From: Caballeronia calidae
Lineage (GTDB): Bacteria; Pseudomonadota; Gammaproteobacteria; Burkholderiales; Burkholderiaceae
Direction of reading: 5' to 3'
Assembly: GCF_900044055.2 (NCBI RefSeq)
Contig: NZ_FCOX02000049.1
Coordinates: 1-57,383 of the forward strand
DNA: 57,383 bases
A program made the translations under genes and the position numbers. How positions within the stretch are numbered: position 1 is the stretch's first letter; each line of letters begins with the position of its first letter. Below the pieces are notes generated by a model. The model worked only from the letters and a program-made list of their open reading frames with translations, did no database searches and was not told where the DNA came from. Of this stretch, positions 29,746 through 38,556 are shown piece after piece.

Positions 29746-30663
29746 TCAGGCAAAAGCCGTCTGCGTATCGAATCCGAAACCGCGCGGCGCCTTCTGCGTA
29801 TCCTCGAACGTGACCATTTCATAAGCGTCTTCGTTCGCGAGCAATTCACGCAGCAGCATATTGTTCATCGCGTGGCCGCCTTTGTACGCCTTGTACGATG
29901 CCAGCAACGGATGGCCGACCACGTACAGGTCGCCGATCGCGTCGAGCATTTTGTGCTTCACGAATTCGTCGTCGTAACGCAGGCCGTCGTTGTTCAGGAT
30001 GCGGTATTCGTCCAGCACGATGGCATTGTCCATGCTGCCGCCGCGCGCCAGACCCAACTCGCGCATCATTTCGACTTCGTGCGCGAAGCCGAAGGTGCGG
30101 GCACGGGCGATTTCACGCACATACGACGTGGTCGCGAAATCCACTTCCAACGCCTGGCCGGTTTTATCGACGGCCGGATGACGGAAATCGATGGTAAAGC
30201 TCAGCTTAAAACCGAAATAGGGTTCGAGACGCGCGAATTTGTCGCCGTCGCGCACTTCCACCGGTTTCGTCACCTTGATGAATTTCTTCGCCGCGTTCTG
30301 TTCCTCGATACCCGCCGACTGGATCAGAAACACGAAAGAAGCAGCGCTGCCGTCCATGATCGGGATTTCCTCAGCGGTTACATCGACATACAGATTGTCG
30401 ATACCGAGGCCCGCGCACGCCGACATCAAGTGCTCGATGGTGGACACGCGTGCGCCGTCCTTCTGCAACACGGACGCGAGACGGGTGTCGCCGATCGCCA
30501 TCGCCGACGCGGGAATATCGACCGGCTCGGGCAGGTCGATCCGCGAAAATACGACGCCCGTGCCAATGGGCGCGGGGCGCAGGGTCAATTCGACCTTTCG
30601 GCCAGAATGGAGCCCGATTCCCACAGTTTTGACGACGGTCTTGATTGTTCGCTGCTTCAACAT
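29746..30663 (-). CDS. lpxC: UDP-3-O-acyl-N-acetylglucosamine deacetylase LpxC
   Basis: LpxC is the zinc deacetylase that makes the first committed step of lipid A synthesis. The 305-residue product keeps the zinc ligands His78 (TIEHLMSA), His237 and Asp241 (FVKHKMLDAIGD), with the catalytic His in KGGHAMNN, all at the same positions as in E. coli. The C-terminus ends in hydrophobic and Ala residues (QTAFA), compatible with the tail-dependent proteolysis known for E. coli LpxC, which is an inference. The gene is downstream of the peroxiredoxin gene and the dcw cluster. Confidence 0.99.
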   Translation of the reverse strand: MLKQRTIKTVVKTVGIGLHSGRKVELTLRPAPIGTGVVFSRIDLPEPVDIPASAMAIGDTRLASVLQKDGARVSTIEHLMSACAGLGIDNLYVDVTAEEIPIMDGSAASFVFLIQSAGIEEQNAAKKFIKVTKPVEVRDGDKFARLEPYFGFKLSFTIDFRHPAVDKTGQALEVDFATTSYVREIARARTFGFAHEVEMMRELGLARGGSMDNAIVLDEYRILNNDGLRYDDEFVKHKMLDAIGDLYVVGHPLLASYKAYKGGHAMNNMLLRELLANEDAYEMVTFEDTQKAPRGFGFDTQTAFA

Positions 30664-30821
30664 GATGTTCTTTTCCGATTTATATTCCCTATTAAGAGAA
30701 TTAATCGCACATTAAATACCAATAGCTCTAATTATACTCCATCCACCGCGCGACGTCCTGATCCGGGAGGTATCAACTGTTTCCCTGTGTTACGGGTCCA
30801 CGGCGATTTTTGAAGTAGAGC
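30664..30821 (-). promoter_or_regulatory. AT-rich lpxC promoter region
   Basis: This is the most AT-rich stretch in the neighbourhood. On the minus strand a perfect -10 TATAAT occupies 30731-30736, about 70 bases before the lpxC ATG, and a second TATAAA-like sequence lies nearer the gene. No good -35 was found. Confidence 0.5.
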
Positions 30822-30862
30822 GGGCCGATGCCCGGAATGGAGGCATTTCCGGTCATCGGCCC
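30822..30862 (-). terminator. Long hairpin after the peroxiredoxin gene
   Basis: Outer arms gggccgatg/catcggccc and inner arms ccggaatg/catttccgg form a nested stem. On the minus strand, the direction of the peroxiredoxin gene, it is followed by a loosely T-containing sequence (gctctacttc). It probably ends the upstream transcript and isolates the lpxC promoter. Confidence 0.65.
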
Positions 30863-30926
30863 CAAGTTGCTGCTCATTGCGAGGGCGCCTTGAGCGTTGC
30901 GCGCAGGCAACGCGGCGCCGCTGCAT

Positions 30927-31430
30927 TCAGCGCAACGTCGCCAGGATGCTTCGAGCGTCGCTGACTTCGAACTTGCCGGGCGCTTCGACTTTCAGCGTCT
31001 TGACCACGCCGTCGTCGACCACCATCGCGTAGCGCTGGGAACGGATTCCCATGCCTCGCTCCGACAAATCCTGATCCAGTCCGAGTGCCTGGGTAAAACG
31101 CGCACTGCCGTCTGCGATCATCTTCACCTTGCCCGCGGTTTGAAGATCGCGTCCCCACGCGCTCATGACGAACGCGTCGTTGACGGAAACGCACCAGACC
31201 TCGTCGATGCCGGCCGCGGAGAGTTCCGCCGCCGCTTCGACGTAGCCGGGCACGTGTCTGGCGGAGCACGTCGGCGTGAACGCGCCCGGCAATCCGAAGA
31301 TCACCACGCGCTTGCCTGCGCACCGCTCGCGCGCCGGGAACGCATTCGGTCCCACGGCACAGCCCTCAGTGGCCTCGTCGATGAACTCGAAGAGACGCAC
31401 ATCGGGCAACGTGTCACCCACTTTGATCAT
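30927..31430 (-). CDS. Peroxiredoxin (Prx5/AhpE-like redoxin)
   Basis: This 167-residue peroxiredoxin would reduce hydrogen peroxide or organic peroxides. The peroxidatic Cys55 is in PGAFTPTCS, the motif of the Prx5 group. Other cysteines are Cys24, Cys37 and Cys80; whether one acts as a resolving residue is unclear. The ATG at 31430 (MIKVGDTLPD) follows an agggaagga ribosome-binding site; an ATG 16 codons upstream lacks one. It lies between ftsZ and lpxC. Confidence 0.94.
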   Translation of the reverse strand: MIKVGDTLPDVRLFEFIDEATEGCAVGPNAFPARERCAGKRVVIFGLPGAFTPTCSARHVPGYVEAAAELSAAGIDEVWCVSVNDAFVMSAWGRDLQTAGKVKMIADGSARFTQALGLDQDLSERGMGIRSQRYAMVVDDGVVKTLKVEAPGKFEVSDARSILATLR

Positions 31431-31717
31431 GCTCGGTCCTTCCCTCGTCAGTGCTCGCGGACATCCTCGCGATTGCATCGTCCCGCTGCGTTGCCGAACG
31501 CCATTGCGGCGAATTCGGCGTCAATCTGCCTTCCTCGACGTCAGGAACAGATTCGTGGGGGTCGGCTGGCCACGGCCAGGCGTCCATTGCAAATCAGAAC
31601 GCGGCCTTGGACAGTCGCCCCACGTACGCCTGCATCATCCGCGCCGGATATTCAGCGCGTGCACGCGGTGGGTTGCATCGTCATCACCAACCTTGCAGCA
31701 AATAACGTGCGCCGCGC
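31431..31717. other. Gene-free stretch between ftsZ and peroxiredoxin gene
   Basis: These 287 bases hold no credible frame. I see no strong hairpin with a T-run after ftsZ, so the dcw transcript may run into the peroxiredoxin gene or end in a Rho-dependent way. No clear promoter was recognised. Confidence 0.4.
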
Positions 31718-32926
31718 TCAGTCCGCCTGCTTGCGCAGGAAGGCCGGAATGTCGTACGTATCGACGCCCTTTTCCTGCAGCGCCTGCACGTGCGATGCCG
31801 CGGTTTCACGCGTCGAACGCCACACTGCCGGCGTGTCGAGCTGACCGTAGTCCGTCGTGCCCTGACCGTGCTGCGTGCTGTACGAATTGTGCGCTGCGTG
31901 ATGCGCGTGCGCGACCGGCTGGTTGTCGGTGCCCGTGCGCAGGAGGGTCATCGGCGCTTGCTGCTGCTTCTTCGCCGCACGGCCCAGGCCCGTTGCCACC
32001 ACCGTCACGCGCAGCGCGTCGCCCATCGCGTCGTCGTACACCGCGCCGAAGATGACCGTTGCGTCGTCAGCCGCGTAGCTCTTGATGGTGTTCATCACTT
32101 CACGCGTTTCCGACAGACGCAGCGAACGGCTCGACGTAATGTTCACGAGCACGCCGCGCGCACCCGACAGATCCACACCTTCGAGCAGCGGGCTTGCGAC
32201 AGCCTGTTCCGCGGCCAGACGCGCGCGATCGACGCCGGCAACCGTCGCCGTACCCATCATCGCCTTGCCCTGCTCGCCCATCACCGTCTTCACGTCTTCG
32301 AAGTCGACGTTCACGAGACCATCGACGTTGATGATTTCCGCGATACCGGCAACTGCGTTGTTCAGCACGTCGTCCGCGCACTGGAAGCACTTGTCCATCT
32401 CGGCGTCATCGCCCATCACCTCGAACAGCTTGTCGTTGAGCACGACGATCAGCGAGTCGACGTGATCCTCCAGTTGCTGCGAGCCAGCTTCCGCGACGCG
32501 CATGCGGCGGCCGCCTTCGAACTCGAACGGCTTGCTCACGACGCCGACGGTGAGAATGCCCATTTCCTTCGCGATCTGCGCGACCACCGGTGCCGCGCCC
32601 GTGCCCGTGCCGCCGCCCATGCCGGCGGTGATGAACACCATGTGCGCGCCGCGCAGTGCATCGGCGATGCGCTCGCGTGCATCTTCCGCCGCTTCCTTGC
32701 CCTTCTCCGGTTTCGCGCCCGCGCCGAGACCGGTCATGCCCAGTTGCAGAACCGCCGGCGCGCGCGAACGGGCGAGCGCCTGCGCGTCGGTGTTCATCAC
32801 GATGAAGTCGACGCCCTGCACACCCCGGTTGATCATGTGCTGAACCGCGTTGCCGCCAGCGCCACCAACACCCACGACCTTGATGATCGTGCCGTTGGTT
32901 TCCGTTTCCAGCATTTCGAAATCCAT
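31718..32926 (-). CDS. ftsZ: Cell division GTPase FtsZ
   Basis: FtsZ is the tubulin homologue that polymerises into the division ring. The 402-residue protein has the GTP-binding N-terminal domain with GVGGAGGNAV and the tubulin signature GGGTGTGAAP, and the T7 loop region with NVDFEDVKTVM. A variable linker rich in His, Ala and Gln runs from about residue 325. The C-terminal peptide YDIPAFLRKQAD is the docking site for FtsA and ZapD, both encoded in this window. It is the last gene of the dcw cluster, 108 bp after ftsA, a gap long enough for a promoter of its own. Confidence 0.99.
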   Translation of the reverse strand: MDFEMLETETNGTIIKVVGVGGAGGNAVQHMINRGVQGVDFIVMNTDAQALARSRAPAVLQLGMTGLGAGAKPEKGKEAAEDARERIADALRGAHMVFITAGMGGGTGTGAAPVVAQIAKEMGILTVGVVSKPFEFEGGRRMRVAEAGSQQLEDHVDSLIVVLNDKLFEVMGDDAEMDKCFQCADDVLNNAVAGIAEIINVDGLVNVDFEDVKTVMGEQGKAMMGTATVAGVDRARLAAEQAVASPLLEGVDLSGARGVLVNITSSRSLRLSETREVMNTIKSYAADDATVIFGAVYDDAMGDALRVTVVATGLGRAAKKQQQAPMTLLRTGTDNQPVAHAHHAAHNSYSTQHGQGTTDYGQLDTPAVWRSTRETAASHVQALQEKGVDTYDIPAFLRKQAD

Positions 32927-33034
32927 GTTGCCTCCGTCAAGAATGAAAATCGGCGTTATTCGGCGAAAGATCGGGCAACCTTTCGTCGCGCGCCAGCCGC
33001 CGGTACCAGCGCATAATTCTTCGATGCGTTTTAC

Positions 33035-34267
33035 TTAGAAGTTTCCGAGGAACCAGTCCTTCATCCTCGAAAACACTTGTCCCATCGAACCGTTTTGCAC
33101 CGCGACCTTCCGGCCGCGCATGCGTTGCGAACGTCCTTCCGCGAGCAGGCCCATTGCCGTCGAGTAGCGCGGATTGCGCACGACATCGGCGAGACCGCCC
33201 GCGTACTCCGGCACGCCGATGCGCACCGGCTTCAAAAAGATGTCTTCGCCGAGCTCGACCATGCCCGGCATCATCGCCGCGCCGCCGGTCAGCACGACGC
33301 CGCTCGACAGCAGCTCTTCGTAGCCCGACTCGCGCACGACCTGCTGCACCAGCGAGAACAGCTCTTCGACGCGCGGCTCGACGACCGCCGCCAGCGCCTG
33401 ACGCGACAGCGTGCGCGGACCGCGCTCGCCGAGCCCCGGCACTTCGATCATTTCGTCCGGATCGGCGAGCGCCTGTTTCGCGATGCCGTAGCTCACCTTG
33501 ATGTCTTCCGCGTCCGGCGTCGGCGTGCGCAGCGCCATCGCGACGTCGCTCGTGATCTGGTCGCCGGCGATGGGGATCACGGCCGTATGACGGATCGCGC
33601 CTTCGCTGAAGATGGCGATGTCGGTCGTGCCGCCGCCGATATCGACGAGCACGACGCCCAGTTCCTTCTCGTCCTCCGTCAGCACCGCGAGCGACGACGC
33701 GAGCGGCTGCAGGATGAGATCGTTCACTTCGAGCCCGCAGCGGCGCACGCACTTCACGATGTTCTGCGCCGCGCTCACCGCGCCCGTCACGATGTGCACC
33801 TTCACTTCGAGGCGGATGCCGCTCATGCCGATCGGCTCGCGCACGTCTTCCTGGCCGTCGATGATGAATTCCTGCGTCAGGATGTGCAGCACCTGCTGAT
33901 CGGTCGGAATGTTGATCGCCTTGGCCGTCTCGATCACGCGTGCGACGTCCGCCTGCGTGACTTCCTTGTCCTTGATCGCGACCATGCCGCTCGAATTGAA
34001 GCTGCGGATATGGCTGCCCGCGATCCCGGTGAATACGTTTGTGATCTTGCAATCCGCCATCAGTTCGGCTTCTTCGAGCGCGCGCTGGATGGATTGCACC
34101 GTGGCCTCGATATTGACCACGACCCCCTTCTTCAGTCCCTTCGAGTCGCTCTGACCGAGTCCGATTACCTCGTAGTGGCCTTCGCCCTTCAGTTCGGCGA
34201 CGATCGCGACCACCTTCGACGTTCCGATGTCGAGGGAAACCAGCAGGTCTTTGTAGTCTTTGCTCAT
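33035..34267 (-). CDS. ftsA: Cell division protein FtsA
   Basis: FtsA is an actin-like ATPase that tethers FtsZ to the membrane and recruits later division proteins. The 410-residue product starts MSKDYKDLLVSLDIGTSKV (phosphate 1 region), contains VVLVDIGGGTTDIAIF (phosphate 2) and VVLTGGAAMMPGMVEL (adenosine loop). The C-terminal amphipathic peptide VFSRMKDWFLGNF is the membrane anchor. The ATG at 34267 is chosen; the longer frame upstream overlaps ftsQ. Confidence 0.98.
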   Translation of the reverse strand: MSKDYKDLLVSLDIGTSKVVAIVAELKGEGHYEVIGLGQSDSKGLKKGVVVNIEATVQSIQRALEEAELMADCKITNVFTGIAGSHIRSFNSSGMVAIKDKEVTQADVARVIETAKAINIPTDQQVLHILTQEFIIDGQEDVREPIGMSGIRLEVKVHIVTGAVSAAQNIVKCVRRCGLEVNDLILQPLASSLAVLTEDEKELGVVLVDIGGGTTDIAIFSEGAIRHTAVIPIAGDQITSDVAMALRTPTPDAEDIKVSYGIAKQALADPDEMIEVPGLGERGPRTLSRQALAAVVEPRVEELFSLVQQVVRESGYEELLSSGVVLTGGAAMMPGMVELGEDIFLKPVRIGVPEYAGGLADVVRNPRYSTAMGLLAEGRSQRMRGRKVAVQNGSMGQVFSRMKDWFLGNF

Positions 34268-34293
34268 AGCGTGCTCATGCCTGTGATGTCTGC

Positions 34294-35046
34294 TTACTTC
34301 TTGGCCTTGTCGGTGTCGTTGATGAAGCGCATGCCGGCAGCGCGTATCGCGAAGCCGTTCGGGTAACGCAAATCCGCATATTCGATGTCCTTCCCCCATC
34401 GTCCCGTCACGGAAGACCACGACGCCACGAAACGCTTGCAGCGCTCGTTCAGCGTGTCCTGATTGCGCTCGCGGCCCAGCTCGATCTGCGTGCCGTTCGA
34501 CAGCTTCACCGTCCACGCGAAACGCGGCGACAGCGTCACTTCGTCGGGTTGCGCGTCGAGCGGCGCGAACCACTTCTGGAAATCGTGATACCGCGCGACG
34601 ACTTCCTTCGCCGTGCCCTCGGGGCCGTCGAACGCGGGAAGGTCGTCGTCGAGCTCGCCCTGGTTCGCGGTGAAGAGCTCACCGTCCACGCTCACCAGTT
34701 GATCCGTGCCCCATGTGCCGAGCGGCTTGTATTCCTCGAGCGTGACCGCGAGCGCATTCGGCCAGACGCGCCGCACGCTCGCATGGCGCACCCACGGCAC
34801 CTGCTCGAACGCGGCGCGCGCCGCATCGAGATCGACGGTGAAGAAGTTGCCCTTCAGGTGACCGACCACGCTCGCGCGCACGAGCGGCGAGCTGATGTGC
34901 GCCGTATCTCCGTCGATCTGGATCGCGCGCAGGCGAAACTCGGGACGCTGGATCGCCCAGATACCGGCGGCGCCGAGCAGCGTCAGCACGAAGACGGCGT
35001 GCAGTGCGCTGCTGGCGAGGTTCATCTGGCGAACGTTGTTCCACAT
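34294..35046 (-). CDS. ftsQ: Cell division protein FtsQ
   Basis: FtsQ is a single-pass inner-membrane protein that joins FtsL and FtsB in the divisome core. The 250-residue product has a short cytoplasmic N-terminus (MWNNVRQMNLASSAL), a membrane helix (about 16-33, AVFVLTLLGAAGIWAI) and a periplasmic POTRA domain starting FRLRAIQIDGDTAHIS. The beta domain follows (from about 110). The N-terminal cytoplasmic part is shorter than in E. coli. The start codon at 35046 is 32 bp after the ddlB stop. Confidence 0.96.
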   Translation of the reverse strand: MWNNVRQMNLASSALHAVFVLTLLGAAGIWAIQRPEFRLRAIQIDGDTAHISSPLVRASVVGHLKGNFFTVDLDAARAAFEQVPWVRHASVRRVWPNALAVTLEEYKPLGTWGTDQLVSVDGELFTANQGELDDDLPAFDGPEGTAKEVVARYHDFQKWFAPLDAQPDEVTLSPRFAWTVKLSNGTQIELGRERNQDTLNERCKRFVASWSSVTGRWGKDIEYADLRYPNGFAIRAAGMRFINDTDKAKK

Positions 35047-35078
35047 GGTTTCGCTTGTTCGTGTCCTGTGTGATCGAA

Positions 35079-36044
35079 CTAGTTCTTCAGCGTGAGCGAC
35101 AGCACCTTCACGACGAGATCCTTGTAGCTGATGCCGACCGCGCGCGCGGCCTTCGGCGGCAGCGAGTGATCCGTCATGCCGGGTGCCGTGTTCACTTCGA
35201 GGAAATACGGGTTGCCGTCGGCATCGAGCATGAAGTCGGCGCGACCCCAGTCGGTGCAGCCGAGAATCTCGAACGCGCGCTTGGTCAGCTGCTTCATGCG
35301 CGCTTCCTCGGCGTCCGTCAGGCCGCACGGAATCAGGTACTGCGTGTCGTTGGCGACGTACTTCGCGTGGTAGTCGTAGAACTCGCCCGCCGGCACGATC
35401 TTGATGACCGGCAGGTCGAGATCGCCCGCGATGCAGCACGTGAACTCGCCGCCGCCTTCGATGCTCTTCTCGACGATCACGATCTTGTCGTACTGCGCGG
35501 CTTCCTCGAGCGCGGGCACGAGCGCCTCCGCGCTCTTCACCTTGATGACGGCCACGCTCGAGCCTTCGCTCGCCGGCTTCACGAAGAGCGGAAGCCCGAG
35601 CTTCGCGATGGCGTCCTGCGCGCGCGCCGCGTAGTCTTCGCCGCGGAAGACGGTTTCGAACGGCGGCGTCGGAATACCGGTCTGCTGCCACACGAGCTTC
35701 GTGCGCAGCTTGTCCATGCCGAGCGCCGAGCCGAGCACGCCGCTGCCCGTATAGCGGATGCCGTAGAAATCGAGCGCGCCCTGCAGTTGTCCGTTTTCGC
35801 CATAGCCGCCATGCAGCGCGATGAACGCGCGCACGAAGCCCTGAGCCTTCAGATCCGAAAGCGGATGCCTGGCCGGATCGAACGGATGCGCGTCGATGCC
35901 CGCTTCGCGCAGGCCTTCGAGCACGAGGCGTCCGGAGTTGAGCGAGACCTCGCGCTCGGCGGAATTTCCACCGAGCAGCACCGCGACTTTGCCGAAGACT
36001 TTCGGATCGATTTGATTCACTTGATGACTCGTTACGTCTTTCAT
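35079..36044 (-). CDS. ddlB: D-alanine--D-alanine ligase
   Basis: Ddl joins two D-alanines with ATP to make the dipeptide that MurF adds to the peptidoglycan precursor. The 321-residue ATP-grasp protein contains VAVLLGGNSAEREVSL near the N-terminus, ALHGGYGENGQLQG, and the C-terminal metal-binding segment FLEVNTAPGMTDHSLPPKAA. It has a slightly extended N-terminus (MKDVTSHQVNQIDPK). It immediately follows murC with a single base between the genes. Confidence 0.98.
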   Translation of the reverse strand: MKDVTSHQVNQIDPKVFGKVAVLLGGNSAEREVSLNSGRLVLEGLREAGIDAHPFDPARHPLSDLKAQGFVRAFIALHGGYGENGQLQGALDFYGIRYTGSGVLGSALGMDKLRTKLVWQQTGIPTPPFETVFRGEDYAARAQDAIAKLGLPLFVKPASEGSSVAVIKVKSAEALVPALEEAAQYDKIVIVEKSIEGGGEFTCCIAGDLDLPVIKIVPAGEFYDYHAKYVANDTQYLIPCGLTDAEEARMKQLTKRAFEILGCTDWGRADFMLDADGNPYFLEVNTAPGMTDHSLPPKAARAVGISYKDLVVKVLSLTLKN

Positions 36045-36045
36045 T

Positions 36046-37437
36046 TCAGTTCTGGCCGTTCGCCAGTTTTCCGCACACGCCGCCGATGGAGCCCGCGCCC
36101 ATCGCGATTACCACATCACCGTTGCGCGCGATCGTCGTGACCGCGTCAGGCACTTCGTCGATCGTTTCGACGAACACCGGCTCGACCTTGCCCGCCACGC
36201 GAATGGCTCGCGCCAACGCGCGGCCGTCCGCAGCGACGATGGGCGCTTCGCCCGCGGCATAGACATCGGTGAGCACGAGCGCATCGACGGTCGACAGCAC
36301 CTTCACGAAGTCCTCGAAGCAATCGCGCGTACGCGTATAGCGATGCGGCTGGAACGCGAGCACGAGACGCCGGTCGGGAAACGCGCCGCGCGCCGCCGCG
36401 ATCGTCGCGGCCATTTCCACCGGGTGATGACCGTAGTCGTCGATCAGCGTGTACGCGCCTTCGCCGCTGCTCGCTTTCACTTCGCCATAACGCTGGAAGC
36501 GTCGGCCCACGCCGTTGAATTCGGCGAGTGCACGCTGGATATCGGCATCCGCGACTTCAAGTTCAGTCGCAATCGCGATTGCAGCGAGCGCGTTCTGCAC
36601 GTTGTGCGTGCCCGGCAGGTTCAGCACGATGTCGAGCGACGGCGCGTCTTCGCGCAGCGTCGTGAAATGCATGCGGCCGTCGCGCGCCTCGACGTTCACC
36701 GCGCGCACCTGCGCTTCCGCGCCGAGGCCGTAGCGGATGATCGGCTTCGAGACGAACGGCAGGATCTCGCGCACGTTCGGATCGTCGACGCACAGCACCG
36801 CGATGCCATAGAACGGCAGACGATGCGTGAACTCGATGAACGCCTGCTTGAGCCGCGCAAAATCGTGGCCGTAGGTGTCCATGTGATCGGCGTCGATGTT
36901 CGTGATGACTTCGATCACCGGGAAGAGATTCAGGAACGACGCATCCGACTCATCGGCTTCGGCGACGATGAAATCTCCCGTGCCCAGACGCGCGTTCGCG
37001 CCCGCGCTGATCAGGCGCCCGCCGATGACGAACGTCGGATCCAGCCCGCCTGCTGCGAGCACGCTCGCGACAAGCGACGTGGTCGTGGTCTTGCCGTGCG
37101 TGCCGGCGATCGCGATGCCCTGCTTCAGACGCATCAGTTCCGCGAGCATGACGGCGCGCGGCACGATCGGCACGCGGCGATGGCGTGCGGCGAGCACTTC
37201 AGGGTTGTCCGGGCGCACGGCCGTCGACACGACGACCGCATTCGCGCCTTCGATGTTCTGCTCTTGATGACCGATCTCGACGCGCGCGCCGAGCGCCCGC
37301 AGCCGCTCCGTAACGGCGTTGTTCGAGAGATCGGAACCGCTCACGTGATAGCCGAGATTCAGCAGCACCTCGGCGATGCCGCTCATGCCCGCGCCGCCGA
37401 TCCCGACGAAGTGAATATGCTTGACGATATGTTTCAT
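36046..37437 (-). CDS. murC: UDP-N-acetylmuramate--L-alanine ligase
   Basis: MurC adds the first amino acid, L-alanine, to UDP-MurNAc. The 463-residue Mur ligase has the UDP-binding loop FVGIGGAGMSGIAEVL (10-25), the ATP loop AGTHGKTTTT (111-120), and YGHHPVEM in the C-terminal domain. Its ATG directly abuts the murG stop codon, and ddlB follows after one base, so translation of the three is probably coupled. Confidence 0.99.
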   Translation of the reverse strand: MKHIVKHIHFVGIGGAGMSGIAEVLLNLGYHVSGSDLSNNAVTERLRALGARVEIGHQEQNIEGANAVVVSTAVRPDNPEVLAARHRRVPIVPRAVMLAELMRLKQGIAIAGTHGKTTTTSLVASVLAAGGLDPTFVIGGRLISAGANARLGTGDFIVAEADESDASFLNLFPVIEVITNIDADHMDTYGHDFARLKQAFIEFTHRLPFYGIAVLCVDDPNVREILPFVSKPIIRYGLGAEAQVRAVNVEARDGRMHFTTLREDAPSLDIVLNLPGTHNVQNALAAIAIATELEVADADIQRALAEFNGVGRRFQRYGEVKASSGEGAYTLIDDYGHHPVEMAATIAAARGAFPDRRLVLAFQPHRYTRTRDCFEDFVKVLSTVDALVLTDVYAAGEAPIVAADGRALARAIRVAGKVEPVFVETIDEVPDAVTTIARNGDVVIAMGAGSIGGVCGKLANGQN

Positions 37438-38556
37438 TTAATGTGCCTCCCGAGCTTGCGCGTCGAAACGCGCGCCGGCCACGTCGGCGCAAACGCTCGC
37501 AACCCTTTCGGTCGCATCCGGTTTGGCGAGCGCGCGCGAGCGCTCGGCCATGTCCGCGAGCGTCGCGCGCGACTGTGCGCGTAACCAGTCGGCTAGCTTT
37601 TGCGCCGACAAATCGCGTTGTTGTATCAGTTCAGCCGCGCCGTTCTTCGCGAGGAACGCGCCGTTGGTCGTCTGGTGATCGTCGACGGCGAACGGGAACG
37701 GCACGAAGAGTGCAGCCACGCCGACCGCCGCGATTTCCGAGACGGTCATCGCGCCCGAGCGGCAGATAACGAGATCCGCCGATGCGTACGCGCTCGCCAT
37801 GTCCTCGATGAACGGCACGAGCTGCAAGTCCTCGCCGCGCGCGAGACCCGCCGCCGCGTAGTTCGCTTCCAGTGCTTCGATATGCTTCGCGCCCGCCTGA
37901 TGCACGATGCGCGGACGTTCATCCGCGTTCAGCATCGCGAGCGCCTTGGGCACGGTTTCGTTCAACGCGGCCGCGCCGAGACTGCCCCCGACGACGAGCA
38001 CGTTCAGGCGTCCCGAACGCGCGGCGTAGCGTTCTTTGGGTGGCAATGCGCGCGTTAGTTCCGCACGGATCGGATTGCCGGTCCATTCGGCATTCGGCAG
38101 AGCATTGGGGAACGCGACGAGCACGCGCTTCGCGAGATGCGCGAGCACCTTGTTGGCGAGTCCGGCGATCGAATTCTGTTCGTGCAGCACGAGCGGGCAG
38201 CCGGCGAGCTTCGACATGATGCCCGCCGGAAACGTGATGTAGCCGCCCATGCCGAGCACCACGTCCGGCTTCACGCGACGCAAGGCGCTCAGGCTTTGCG
38301 AGCACGCGCGCAGCAGATTCACCGGCAACATCAGCTTCGTCTTGATGCCCTTGCCGCGCACGCCGCCGAAGCGCACGCATTCCATCGGAATGCCATGCTT
38401 CGGCACGAGCGTCGCTTCCATGCCGCTCGCATTGCCGAGCCACACCACGCGCCAGCCGTGCGCCTGCATCCAGTGCGCGACCGCGAGCCCCGGGAACACG
38501 TGGCCCCCGGTGCCGCCGGCCATCACCATCAGGGTTCGCGTAGCTTGCGCGGTCAT
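37438..38556 (-). CDS. murG: UDP-N-acetylglucosamine transferase MurG (lipid I to lipid II)
   Basis: MurG is a peripheral membrane GT-B glycosyltransferase that adds GlcNAc to lipid I to make lipid II. The 372-residue product has the G-loops MVMAGGTGGHVFPGLAVA and VVGGSLGA, plus HEQNSIAGLAN and the UDP-GlcNAc site CRSGAMTVSEIAAVG. The ATG at 38556 overlaps the ftsW stop (ATGA). Confidence 0.99.
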   Translation of the reverse strand: MTAQATRTLMVMAGGTGGHVFPGLAVAHWMQAHGWRVVWLGNASGMEATLVPKHGIPMECVRFGGVRGKGIKTKLMLPVNLLRACSQSLSALRRVKPDVVLGMGGYITFPAGIMSKLAGCPLVLHEQNSIAGLANKVLAHLAKRVLVAFPNALPNAEWTGNPIRAELTRALPPKERYAARSGRLNVLVVGGSLGAAALNETVPKALAMLNADERPRIVHQAGAKHIEALEANYAAAGLARGEDLQLVPFIEDMASAYASADLVICRSGAMTVSEIAAVGVAALFVPFPFAVDDHQTTNGAFLAKNGAAELIQQRDLSAQKLADWLRAQSRATLADMAERSRALAKPDATERVASVCADVAGARFDAQAREAH

